From DASQBT01 sp963746955 (GTDB lineage Bacteria > Pseudomonadota > Gammaproteobacteria > Burkholderiales > Thiobacillaceae), in NCBI GenBank assembly GCA_963746955.1, contig CAVVDR010000011.1, positions 19,117-83,116 of the forward strand: a stretch of DNA of 64,000 bases. The letters are read 5' to 3'. The notes beneath the pieces are model-generated. The model saw only the letters and a program-made list of their open reading frames with translations. It was not told the DNA's origin and made no database searches. The position numbers and the translations under genes were made by a program. This document shows, piece by piece, positions 26,998-34,486 of this stretch (within the stretch, counting starts at the first letter, position 1; each line of letters begins with the position of its first letter).

Positions 26998-27303
26998 CAT
27001 CTTTGGCCGGGGGTAGCCCGGCATTGAACTTCGCCGGGGGTAGCCCGGCGGCTAGTCACTTTTCTTGCTTCGCCAAGAAAAGTAACCAAAAGAAGGCGAA
27101 CCCCCTTCGCTGGCCTTCGGCTTCCCGCAGCCGACAGGCTCAAGCCGGGCAATGCGGAAACTCGCTTCGCCTTGATTTCGAAGGAAGCGAAGCTCAAACA
27201 TCCGCATTGCTGTTAACCGTCTTGAGCCTGCCGTCTGCGGCAGCTTCAGAGGGGAAAAGGCAAACCACAAAGCAACTCGCTTTCCCCTCTCCCCGCTTGC
27301 GGG
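26640..27303 (+). repeat. Direct duplication, copy 1 (nrdA 3' end plus downstream DNA)
   Basis: This 664-base segment recurs at 27366-28028 with about six substitutions and one single-base deletion. It contains the last 119 codons of nrdA, the GCCGGGGGTAGCCCGGC repeats, a CTTTTCTTG/CAAGAAAAG hairpin unit (27058-27081) and a polypyrimidine palindrome. About 99% identity indicates a recent event. Confidence 0.95.
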
Positions 27304-27365
27304 AGAGAACATGGTGGCCAACATGAAGAACTTCGAGGCTAGATAACGAAAAAAGACAGCATACA

Positions 27366-27752
27366 GGCCGAGGTGCGCGCACTTTACGCCACTGCGTCGA
27401 GATCGACCCCAAGTGGCTGGTGGAAGCAGCCTCCAGACGGCAGAAATGGATAGACCAGGCGCAGAGCCTCAACATCTACATGGCCGGCGCCTCGGGCAAG
27501 AAGCTCGACGACACCTACAAGCTCGCCTGGCTGCGGGGCTTGAAGACCACGTATTACCTGCGGACCCTGGGGGCGACTTCTGCCGAGAAATCCACCGGGC
27601 GTGGCGGCGAGTTGAACGCAGTCAATTCGGCGGGCGGCAGCACGCTGGCGGCGGTTGCGGAGCCTCAGGCGGAGGTGAAGTTCTGCTCGATCGATGATCC
27701 GTCGTGCGAGGCATGCCAGTGCCATCTTTGGCCGGGGGTAGCCCGGCATTGA
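27366..27752 (+). pseudogene. 3' fragment of nrdA
   Basis: Within duplication copy 2, the C-terminal part of NrdA can be read from about 27397 (KWLVE-equivalent onwards) through the CEACQ tail. The native TGA has become TGC, so the frame continues for 11 codons to a TGA near 27752. One base is missing near the left end. There is no start codon with a ribosome site, so it is probably untranslated and non-functional, but it offers homology for recombination with nrdA. Confidence 0.9.
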
Positions 27753-28028
27753 ACTTCGCCGGGGGTAGCCCGGCGGCTAGTCACTTTTCTTGCTTCGCCA
27801 AGAAAAGTGACCAAAAGAAGGCGAACCCCCTTCGCTGGCCTTCGGCTTCCCGCAGCCGACAGGCTCAAGCCGGGCAATGCGGAAACTCGCTTCGCCTTGA
27901 TTTCGAAGGAAGCGAAGCTCAAACATCCGCATTGCTGTTAACCGTCTTGAGCCCGCCGTCTGCGGCAGCTTCAGAGGGGAAAAGGCAAACCACAAAGCAA
28001 CTCGCTTTCCCCTCTCCCCGCTTGCGGG
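27366..28028 (+). repeat. Direct duplication, copy 2
   Basis: This is the second copy of the 26640-27303 unit, separated from the first by 62 bases that are not part of the repeat. It lacks one T relative to copy 1 (27396 region: gcgtcg instead of gcgttcg), carries an altered stop context (CAG TGC instead of CAG TGA), and ends where the palindromic repeat continues differently. Confidence 0.95.
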
Positions 28029-28245
28029 GAGAGGGTGGCCCGAAGGGTCGAATGAGGGGCCAGGTGTTGAACTTGAATGCCCCTCTGTGCCGCCCGGGCC
28101 AAAGGACCCTTGAGATGTGGGAGCGCGTTGGATGATTGACGCACATTCCCCTCACCCCCAACCTCTCTCCCCGCAAGCGGGGCGAGGGGAGCAAACCGTT
28201 ATGTCCGCCTGCCGCGCAGGCCAGAAGTGAACTGAGGAGGCCAAC
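28012..28245. repeat. Palindromic repeat cluster upstream of nrdB
   Basis: Two GC-rich palindromic units flank a 90-base spacer: CCCCTCTCCCCGCTTGCGGG then GAGAGGG (28012-28038) and its inverted relative CTCTCCCCGCAAGCGGGGCG (28162-28181). They belong to the same dispersed family as 22621-22684. A GAGGAG-like ribosome site (ACTGAGGAGG, 28231-28240) precedes the nrdB ATG. Confidence 0.7.
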
Positions 28246-28248
28246 ACA

Positions 28249-29391
28249 ATGCTGAGTTTCGACGACGACTACGCCACCCCCGCTCTGCAACCCATCATGC
28301 CCACGACCGCGCCCCCGGCTCCGCGCAAGCCCGCCGCGCCCGCGTCAACACCTACGCTCCCCAGCGCCGCCCTGCGCCGCGTCCAGGCCTCCGACAAGCG
28401 CGTCATCAACGGCTCCACCGACGTCAACCAGCTTGTCCCCTTCAAGTACAAATGGGCGTGGGAAAAATACCTCTCCGGCTGCGCCAATCACTGGATGCCG
28501 CAGGAAATCAACATGAGCCGCGACATCGGCCAGTGGAAAGACCCCAATGCGCTGACCGAGGACGAGCGCCTCATCGTCCGGCGCAACCTGGGGTTCTTCG
28601 TCACTGCGGATTCCCTGGCCGCCAACAATATCGTGCTCGGCACCTACCGCCACATCACCGCGCCCGAGTGCCGGCAATACCTGCTGCGCCAGGCGTTTGA
28701 AGAAGCCATCCACACGCACGCCTACCAGTACATCGTCGAGAGTCTGGGCCTGGACGAAGGCGAGATCTTCAACGCCTATCACGAAGTCACCGCGATCCGC
28801 GACAAGGATGAATTCCTCATCCCCTTCATCGACACGCTCACCAATCCCGAGTTCAAGACCGGCACGCCGGAGGCCGACCAGAAGCTGTTGAAGAGCCTGA
28901 TCGTGTTCGCCTGCATCATGGAGGGCCTGTTCTTCTATGTCGGCTTCGTGCAGATCCTGGCCCTGGGCCGGCAGAACAAGATGACCGGCTCGGCCGAGCA
29001 GTATCAGTACATCCTGCGCGACGAATCCATGCACTGCAATTTCGGCATTGACCTCATCAACACCATCAAGATGGAAAACCCGCACCTGTGGACCGGCGAG
29101 TTCAAGGACGAGCTCAAGGCCTTGTTCCAGAAAGGCGTGGAACTCGAATACAAATACGCCGAGGACACCATGCCGCGCGGCGTACTGGGGCTCAACGCCA
29201 GCATGTTCAAGGAATACCTGCGCTTCATCGCCAACCGCCGCGCCACCCAGATCGGCCTGGACGAACTCTACCCCGGCGCCACCAACCCCTTCCCGTGGAT
29301 GGCGGAGATGATCGATTTGAAGAAGGAGAAGAACTTTTTCGAAACCAGAGTCACCGAGTACCAAACCGGCGGCGCGCTCTCCTGGGACTAA
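28249..29391 (+). CDS. nrdB: Class Ia ribonucleoside-diphosphate reductase, small subunit
   Basis: The 380-residue beta subunit houses the di-iron tyrosyl-radical cofactor. Likely cofactor residues are D121 (VTADSLAANNI), E152 and H155 (FEEAIHTHAY), with the radical tyrosine at Y159, four residues after the histidine as in E. coli (H118/Y122), so this is not the tyrosine-less Ic type. The first 50 residues are a Pro/Ala-rich extension. The C-terminal tail ending TEYQTGGALSWD is the part expected to dock on NrdA. A second version of this 20-residue tail follows at 29488-29550. Confidence 0.97.
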   Translation: MLSFDDDYATPALQPIMPTTAPPAPRKPAAPASTPTLPSAALRRVQASDKRVINGSTDVNQLVPFKYKWAWEKYLSGCANHWMPQEINMSRDIGQWKDPNALTEDERLIVRRNLGFFVTADSLAANNIVLGTYRHITAPECRQYLLRQAFEEAIHTHAYQYIVESLGLDEGEIFNAYHEVTAIRDKDEFLIPFIDTLTNPEFKTGTPEADQKLLKSLIVFACIMEGLFFYVGFVQILALGRQNKMTGSAEQYQYILRDESMHCNFGIDLINTIKMENPHLWTGEFKDELKALFQKGVELEYKYAEDTMPRGVLGLNASMFKEYLRFIANRRATQIGLDELYPGATNPFPWMAEMIDLKKEKNFFETRVTEYQTGGALSWD

Positions 29392-29403
29392 ACCGATGCC
29401 ATG

Positions 29404-29487
29404 CGAAAAAGTTCTTTCGGCGAAGGCTAACATGGGCAAAACCCATGTTAAGGCGCGCACGTCTTGTGTGCGTGCCGGCCGGAGGCA
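29404..29487. repeat. Hairpin-rich spacer after nrdB
   Basis: This short insert between the two nrdB tails has three inverted repeats: CGAAAAAGTTCTT (29404-29416), which is the exact complement of nrdB bases 29329-29341; AACATGGG/CCCATGTT with a CAAAA loop (29429-29449); and GCGCACG/TGTGCGTGC-type pairing near 29453-29475. It has no coding capacity. A small palindromic mobile unit or recombination scar is possible. Confidence 0.6.
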
Positions 29488-29551
29488 CAAGAATTTCTTT
29501 GAGACGCGGGTGACGGAGTATCAGACGGGTGGGGCGTTGAGCTGGGATTGA
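29488..29551 (+). pseudogene. Orphan nrdB tail, synonymously recoded
   Basis: AAG AAT TTC TTT ... through TGG GAT TGA encodes the same last 20 residues as nrdB (KNFFETRVTEYQTGGALSWD, then stop), yet most codons, including the stop, differ from those in the intact gene. There is no start codon. It therefore derives from a diverged nrdB allele, not from a simple duplication. Confidence 0.9.
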
Positions 29552-29570
29552 GGGACCGTCGGTACTTCAC

Positions 29571-30095
29571 GTGGATACTTTAGATCGCCTCAAGACCTAT
29601 GCCGCGTTGGCAGAAACCACCAGGAGATGGGTTTCTGTCATGGATACGAAAGCAGGATTTTTGTCAGCTCTTAACGCAGCTGCTTTAACTTTCATTTGGA
29701 CAGGTGCGAAGCTTGCCGATACCCAAGGATGCCCATATTACTTATCGCTCGCAGCCACGGTATTTATTCTGATGTCATTGTACTTGGCATTGAAAGTCGT
29801 ACTTCCAAGGATCAACCTTCGCCATGCTTTTGGCACTCCCTTGAAGTATGTAAATAAGTACGAGCCCATCTCATTTTTTTCTTACGTGGCAAAGAATTAC
29901 CCAGTTGAAAAACATGCTGATTTCATAACGAAAGTGGATGGCATGGATGAGATTGACTTTGTGAGAGAAGCTTTGGAACAACACTACACGACGTGCCATG
30001 TTGTCCAAAGAAAGTCCAACGGTGTCGCCTATGCAGGATGGCTGTGGATGCTTGCGTCCATCCTGACGGTACTAGCCATGATTATTAAGGGATAG
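29571..30095 (+). CDS. Pycsar transmembrane effector (PycTM-like)
   Basis: The 174-residue protein has the DUF5706/Pycsar-effector pattern: an N-terminal helix with RRWVSVMDTKAGFLSALNAAALTFIW leading into membrane helix 1 (about residues 26-47), helix 2 (54-77), a cytoplasmic stretch, and helix 3 at the C-terminus (150-172). In Pycsar systems such effectors respond to cCMP or cUMP and damage the inner membrane, stopping phage spread. The cyclase gene starts two bases after its stop, the expected pairing. The start is a GTG with a weak ribosome site. Base composition is clearly richer in A/T than neighbouring genes, pointing to horizontal acquisition. Confidence 0.82.
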   Translation: MDTLDRLKTYAALAETTRRWVSVMDTKAGFLSALNAAALTFIWTGAKLADTQGCPYYLSLAATVFILMSLYLALKVVLPRINLRHAFGTPLKYVNKYEPISFFSYVAKNYPVEKHADFITKVDGMDEIDFVREALEQHYTTCHVVQRKSNGVAYAGWLWMLASILTVLAMIIKG

Positions 30096-30097
30096 CC

Positions 30098-30886
30098 ATG
30101 GAATCAAGTTTCAGCATTTATGACTACGTGAAGAGCGATGACAGAATCAAGGAAATCTTGGATAGCTCCGAGACATTTGATGAACTGGACGACATCCCAA
30201 CGCGCGACAAATTGACATACTCAAACGGATACTACGTTAAATGCACAGCTTTGTTCATTGACATAAGGAGTAGCTCTGAGCTTGCCGATAGCCATACGCG
30301 GCCAGTACTCGGGAAGCTTTATCGCGCATACCTGTCAGAGTGTGTTGCTGTAATGAACGGGAACAAGAATTGTCGAGAAGTGTTTATCAATGGTGATTGT
30401 GTCAGTGGCATTTTCAGCACCCCTTACAAGGTAAACATTGATGAGGTTTTCGCCACATCGGCTCGCTTGAATAGCGCCACAAAAATACTGAACTGGCGAC
30501 TTGAGCAGAAAGGGTACTCAACGATTCAGTGCGGTATCGGGATAGCTTACGGTCGAGCCTTAATGTTAAAGGCCGGATACAAGGGCAGCGGCATTAACGA
30601 TGTAATTTGGATGGGGGATGTTGTTAATGAAGCCTCCAATCTTTGTCATGATGGAAACCGCGGCTTAAACAAGGTCTTGCAGGTTTCAACAACTGTCTTT
30701 GATAACTTGAATGACCACCACAAGAATTTGCTTTCCCCATTGTACAAACTCACATTTCTTTCTGGCCCAGATCAATACGAGGGCAACATCATAAACACTG
30801 ACATGGAAAGCTACTTGGACAACCTGAAAAATAAATCAAGTGAAGCCAAGAATATTGCCTTTTACGACTTACTGGGGATTCGTTAG
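30098..30886 (+). CDS. Pycsar nucleotide cyclase (pyrimidine cyclase, PycC-like)
   Basis: The 262-residue protein is a class III (adenylate/guanylate-type) cyclase fold without membrane or receptor domains. Metal-binding aspartates are D55 (ALFIDIRSSSE) and D100 (INGDCVSGIF); IQCGIGIAYGRALMLKAG and WMGDVVNEASNL continue the catalytic core. Standalone cyclases next to DUF5706 effectors make cCMP or cUMP on phage infection. The product nucleotide cannot be decided from sequence alone. It is AT-rich like the effector gene and separated by 17 bases from the methyltransferase gene. Confidence 0.82.
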   Translation: MESSFSIYDYVKSDDRIKEILDSSETFDELDDIPTRDKLTYSNGYYVKCTALFIDIRSSSELADSHTRPVLGKLYRAYLSECVAVMNGNKNCREVFINGDCVSGIFSTPYKVNIDEVFATSARLNSATKILNWRLEQKGYSTIQCGIGIAYGRALMLKAGYKGSGINDVIWMGDVVNEASNLCHDGNRGLNKVLQVSTTVFDNLNDHHKNLLSPLYKLTFLSGPDQYEGNIINTDMESYLDNLKNKSSEAKNIAFYDLLGIR

Positions 30887-30903
30887 CCGCGTAGGGTGAG
30901 TTA

Positions 30904-31929
30904 GTGGAGCCTATCTCACCATACCCCCGGATGAACAAACCCGAACGCCTCCCCCATCACGACTTCTCGCACTGGCTGCCCGCCAGCCTGCGCGACCACG
31001 CGGACGACCAGAAGGCGATTCCGCGCATCGCCAAGGACGCTGCGCTGATGCGGGAAATCGAGGCGGCGCTGCCGGCGATTCCGACCACCCATGACCTGTG
31101 GCAGGGCGACGCGCGGGAGCTGGATTTCATTCCCGACAACAGCGTGCATCTGGTGCTGACTTCGCCGCCCTACTGGACGCTCAAGACCTACAACGCCTCA
31201 CCCGGCCAGATGGGCGACATCGAGGATTACGAGGCTTTCCTGATTGAACTGGATAGTGTGTGGCAGCACTGCTACCGTGCGCTGGTGCCGGGCGGGCGGC
31301 TGGTGTGCGTGGTGGGCGACGTGTGCCTGTCGCGGCGCAAGAATGCGGGCGAGCATACGGTGGTGCCGCTGCATGCCTCGATCCAGGAGCATTGCCGGGC
31401 CGTGGGCTTTTCCAATCTGGCGCCCATCATCTGGAACAAGATCGCCAATGCGGTGTATGAAGCCGAGGGCAATGGCGGCGGGTTTCTGGGCAAGCCGTAT
31501 GAGCCCAACGGCGTGATCAAGAACGACATCGAGTTCATCCTGATGCAGCGCAAGCCGGGCGGGTATCGCAGCCCCACGCTGGCGGCGCGCCTGCTTTCCG
31601 TGATCTCGACAGAAAACCACCGGACCTGGTTCCAGCAGATCTGGACCGGCGTCACCGGCGCCTCCACCCGCCAGCATCCGGCGCCCTATCCCATCGAACT
31701 GGCCGAGCGGCTGGTGCGCATGTTCAGCTTTGTCGGCGACACGGTGCTGGACCCATTCATGGGCACGGGCACAACGAACATCGCAGCCGCACGCTGGGGA
31801 CGTGGCAGCATCGGCGTGGAAGTGGACGCCGATTATTTCAATCTGGCCGCGAATCGCATCGAAGCGGACACGCAAAAGCTGCTGACCTCAAGGGAAGTCC
31901 ATTTACACCGGCAGGATGCCCATGCTTGA
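30904..31929 (+). CDS. Type II DNA methyltransferase (beta-class, probably N4-cytosine or N6-adenine)
   Basis: The 341-residue enzyme has the catalytic motif TSPPYW at residues 86-91 ahead of the SAM-binding motif I DPFMGTGTTNIAAA beginning at D283; this IV-before-I order defines the beta class. The TSPPY form is typical of N4-cytosine methylation but N6-adenine enzymes exist too. It should protect the recognition site of the endonuclease encoded next, whose ATG lies 14 bases inside its 3' end. A start at ATG 30931 is a good alternative to the GTG at 30904. Its GC-rich composition contrasts with the Pycsar genes immediately upstream. Confidence 0.9.
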   Translation: MEPISPYPRMNKPERLPHHDFSHWLPASLRDHADDQKAIPRIAKDAALMREIEAALPAIPTTHDLWQGDARELDFIPDNSVHLVLTSPPYWTLKTYNASPGQMGDIEDYEAFLIELDSVWQHCYRALVPGGRLVCVVGDVCLSRRKNAGEHTVVPLHASIQEHCRAVGFSNLAPIIWNKIANAVYEAEGNGGGFLGKPYEPNGVIKNDIEFILMQRKPGGYRSPTLAARLLSVISTENHRTWFQQIWTGVTGASTRQHPAPYPIELAERLVRMFSFVGDTVLDPFMGTGTTNIAAARWGRGSIGVEVDADYFNLAANRIEADTQKLLTSREVHLHRQDAHA

Positions 31930-32656
31930 TGTTCAGAAGGGGCTCGCCAAAGCGGTAAAGCATTTCTGGAACACGCGCGCAAGCCAGAAGATTCGGCAGG
32001 GAAGCGGGTCCGGTGTGAAGGATGCAGGTAACCGCAGCGCCGTCACCGGCGGCAAACATGCGGATGGCTTCATCAAGCTCATTGCTGGCATCGTGCGCGA
32101 TGCCGGCCTGCCAGATGCGGTCATCCACACCGCTGCAAAAACCAGCCGTACCCTGCCGGGCTATTTCCGCCCAACCAAGGAATGGGATCTGGTCGTGGTA
32201 TCCGGCAGCGACCTCATCGCCGCGATTGAAGTGAAATCCCAGGTTGGGAGCTTCGGCAACAACTTCAATAACCGGGTGGAAGAGGCGCTGGGCAACGCGA
32301 CCGATTTCTGGGCTGCCTATGGCAAAGGCACATTCAGCCCGTCGAGTCGCCCCTGGCTTGGGTATCTGTTCATGCTGGAAGAAAAGCCCGCGTCATCGCG
32401 TCCGACCAAGCGTGTGAATCTATCGCCCTACGCAGTAGACGAGGCGTTCCAAACCTTGTGCTACGCAAAGCGCTACGAGGAAGTTTGCCAAAGACTGGTA
32501 CGCGAACGCCTGTACGATTCCGCTTGTTTCTTCACTTCAAATGTCGGGGATGGTTTGAAGGGAAAATACTCGGAGCCCAACCTTGAGCTTGGCATCCAGA
32601 ACTTCGCCATTTCTCTTTCGGCCAGGGCTGCGGCATTCGCTCGGATGAAGAAATAA
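31916..32656 (+). CDS. PaeR7I-type type II restriction endonuclease
   Basis: The 246-residue protein matches PaeR7I in length and in landmarks such as KHADGFIKLIAGIV, YFRPTKEWDLVVVSG, and NRVEEALGNATDFWAAYGKG. The PD-(D/E)xK nuclease residues are probably D91, E105 and K107 (WDLVVV then IEVKSQ). PaeR7I cuts CTCGAG; whether this relative keeps that site is unknown, since its methyltransferase partner is of a different class from M.PaeR7I. Gene order (methylase first, overlapping) favours protection before cutting. Confidence 0.88.
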   Translation: MPMLDVQKGLAKAVKHFWNTRASQKIRQGSGSGVKDAGNRSAVTGGKHADGFIKLIAGIVRDAGLPDAVIHTAAKTSRTLPGYFRPTKEWDLVVVSGSDLIAAIEVKSQVGSFGNNFNNRVEEALGNATDFWAAYGKGTFSPSSRPWLGYLFMLEEKPASSRPTKRVNLSPYAVDEAFQTLCYAKRYEEVCQRLVRERLYDSACFFTSNVGDGLKGKYSEPNLELGIQNFAISLSARAAAFARMKK

Positions 32657-32922
32657 ACGATGCAATCGTCAGCGCGCATCAGCGGCAGGCTGATCGAGTC
32701 TCTTAGTGCCATTGGGGTCAGGATCAATAATGGTGGCCGACTAAACCATGAACACGTCCGAGAATGCCGGCCCCGCCCCGGCCTCCCGCACAATCCGCCC
32801 CCGCCCGCGCGCGTTCACGAATACCCGGCGCCTACCTGGCCGCCCTGCCGAGTCGTCGAAACGGCTCTTTCCTGGCATGGAATTCGCACCATCCCGATGA
32901 CAACCTGTTGGGGGAGGACACG
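32657..32922 (+). other. Spacer with one weak 50-codon frame
   Basis: This 266-base interval follows the restriction gene. An ATG at 32748 opens a 50-codon frame to TGA 32898-32900 whose Arg/Pro-rich product (starting MNTSENAGPAPASR) has no recognised relatives and no clear ribosome site. I regard it as possibly spurious. Nothing else is seen. Confidence 0.3.
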
Positions 32923-33138
32923 ATGATGAAATTCCGAAACACGCTGCCGCACGTCGCACACGGCGATATCGAGCGGTCGGAGTTGCTGGACATCCTGGAC
33001 AGGGTTGTCGAGGCGAAGTGTGGATTGTCGGAGATCTATCAGTTGCTGGATAATGCCACGACGATGTCTGAAATACGCGCGCGCTTTGCTCGCTGGCAAG
33101 CCGGCCAGCGTGCGCGGACACGCAAAGACCAGCCGTAA
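32923..33138 (+). CDS. Small unknown protein (71 residues)
   Basis: The ATG at 32923 has a good ribosome site (GGGGGAGGA, ending four bases upstream). The soluble product includes a helical segment (IERSELLDILDRVVEAKCGLSEIYQLLDNATT) and ends in a basic tail. I do not recognise the family. It could be a DNA- or protein-binding accessory of the surrounding island, but there is no direct evidence. The lipoprotein-like gene below follows after 49 bases. Confidence 0.5.
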   Translation: MMKFRNTLPHVAHGDIERSELLDILDRVVEAKCGLSEIYQLLDNATTMSEIRARFARWQAGQRARTRKDQP

Positions 33139-33187
33139 CAATCAAGGAATGAAGCGGGCCGGGCGCGATCGGCCCGGACCCTGCACC

Positions 33188-33781
33188 ATGCGAGTTTTGC
33201 CCGCCCTGCTCGTCCTCGCCGTCGCTGCCGGCTCGTGGAATTACCTTTCCACGCGCCCGGTCAGTCATCCGCCCGGGCCCATCGCGCCGCAAGCGCCGGT
33301 GCAGGTCAATCGCTCCGGCCTGCCGGCCTTTTCGGCGGCAGGCTACCGGATCAAGCCGGTCGCGGACTTTTCTCTCCAGGCCCGGGTGCTCTCGACAAAA
33401 CGCTACTACCTGGGGAGCAAAGCCGCGCTCTCGCCCATTGATCTCGCGCTCGGCTGGGGGCCGATGTCGGACAGCGCGGTGTTGGGACGGCTGGACATCA
33501 GCCAGGGCGATCGCTTCTATTTCTATCGCTGGACAGGCAAGCCACCGATCGCGCGGGCGGAAATCATCGTGCACAGCGCGAACATGCACATGATTCCTGC
33601 CGATGACGAAATCAGAACGCGCCTGGAACGGGTACGCGTGGGCCAGGTCGTCACCCTGAAGGGTTTTCTGGTGGACGCGGAGGCGCCCGATGGCTCGCAC
33701 TGGAACAGTTCCATGATCCGTACCGATTATGACGACGGCGCGTGCGAACTGGTGTGGGTGAAAGACATCAGTGTTCGCTGA
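33188..33781 (+). CDS. Membrane-anchored protein of unknown function
   Basis: From the ATG at 33188 the product is 197 residues with an N-terminal membrane anchor or uncleaved signal (residues 1-20, RVLPALLVLAVAAGSWNYL). The periplasmic part contains YRIKPVADFSLQARVLSTKRYYLGSKAALSPIDLALGWGPMSD and later QVVTLKGFLVDAEAPDGSHWNSSM, a conserved-looking hypothetical protein pattern. No catalytic motif is evident. A longer start at ATG 33152 is possible. It is followed directly by the decayed methyltransferase fragment. Confidence 0.6.
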   Translation: MRVLPALLVLAVAAGSWNYLSTRPVSHPPGPIAPQAPVQVNRSGLPAFSAAGYRIKPVADFSLQARVLSTKRYYLGSKAALSPIDLALGWGPMSDSAVLGRLDISQGDRFYFYRWTGKPPIARAEIIVHSANMHMIPADDEIRTRLERVRVGQVVTLKGFLVDAEAPDGSHWNSSMIRTDYDDGACELVWVKDISVR

Positions 33782-33794
33782 AGCGGACGCTCGA

Positions 33795-34025
33795 TCATAT
33801 CGCACCGGATTCCAGCAAATCTGAACCGGCGTCGCCGGCACGTCCATACACCACCATCCGGCGCGACACCCCATCGAACTGGCCGAGTGGCTGGTTCGCA
33901 TGTTCAGCTTCGTCGACGACACGATGCCGGACCCGTTCATGGACACCGGCACCACCAGCCTCGCCGCGCAGGATCGAGCGCGAGACGCCGAAGCTGATCA
34001 CGCGGAGCGGTGTCAGCCTGCACCG
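33795..34025 (+). pseudogene. Decayed C-terminal fragment of a DNA methyltransferase
   Basis: The DNA parallels the 3' part of the methyltransferase at 31620-31915: TTCCAGCAAATCTGAACCGG matches TTCCAGCAGATCTGGACCGG, and CCCATCGAACTGGCCGAGTG matches CCCATCGAACTGGCCGAGCG; GTTCATGGACACCGGCACCA corresponds to the DPFMGTGTT motif. An in-frame TGA (ATC TGA) and deletions inside the motif-I region make it non-functional. It is diverged, so it is probably an older relic of a second restriction-modification locus. Confidence 0.8.
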
Positions 34026-34054
34026 TCCTCCAGCCCTTCTGTTAGACTCGTTAC

Positions 34055-34292
34055 ATGAAGTTCTCCCGTTATTTCGAGACCATGCGTCAGCGCTCCGACC
34101 GCGCGACAATTCAGTTGGAATGGATCGTGAGAACGGTGAACGCGCCGATCAAGGAGGCAGTCCAATCCGATGGGCGCATTCGGCGGTGGGCTCCCATCGC
34201 CGAGGCCGAGGGAAGGTATCTGCGCGTGATCCTGCTCCCGGACGGCGAAAACGGTGCACAACGCGTTTTTTGATCGAGGATTCGAGCCATGA
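34055..34292 (+). pseudogene. Toxin-like small gene with a +1 frameshift
   Basis: The frame starting MKFSRYFETMRQRSDRAT encodes a protein of about 78 residues resembling the small partner proteins found next to DUF2283 genes (WIVRTVNAPIKEAVQSDGRIRRWAPI, YLRVILLPDGE). An extra A in the run at 34248-34251 shifts the frame and stops it at 34271-34273. Removing one A restores ETVHNAFFDRGFEP and a TGA at 34290-34292 that overlaps the ATG of the next gene (ATGA), the layout expected of a coupled pair. I infer inactivation or a sequencing error. Confidence 0.75.
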
Positions 34293-34486
34293 AGATCAAA
34301 TATTTTCAAGATACGGATACGTTGTATATCGAGTTCCGTCCCGGCGAGGTTGCGGAGACAAAAGATCTCGATGAGGTTACGCTTCTCGATCTTGATGCGC
34401 ACGGCAACATCTGCGCCATGACGATCGAACATGCCAGTACCCGCGCCGACATTCCCCACTTCTCTTTCGAGCAGGTTGCCGCCTGA
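34289..34486 (+). CDS. DUF2283 family protein, antitoxin-like
   Basis: The 65-residue acidic protein starts MKIKYFQDTDTLYIEFRPGEV and contains DLDEVTLLDLDAHGNICAMTIEHAS, the hallmark of DUF2283. Members often lie directly after a small basic gene of the type seen upstream and are suspected antitoxins; this has not been shown for this protein. It would normally be translationally coupled to that gene. Confidence 0.85.
   Translation: MKIKYFQDTDTLYIEFRPGEVAETKDLDEVTLLDLDAHGNICAMTIEHASTRADIPHFSFEQVAA

Noticed and set aside
24010..27024. A 1004-codon open frame on the minus strand opposite nrdA
   Set aside because: It is a shadow of nrdA in GC-rich DNA: low-complexity Gly/His/Val-rich product, no ribosome site, and nrdA is certain on the other strand.
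32741..33955. A 404-codon minus-strand frame
   Set aside because: Arg/His-rich shadow spanning a small gene, a membrane-anchored gene and the methyltransferase relic on the other strand.
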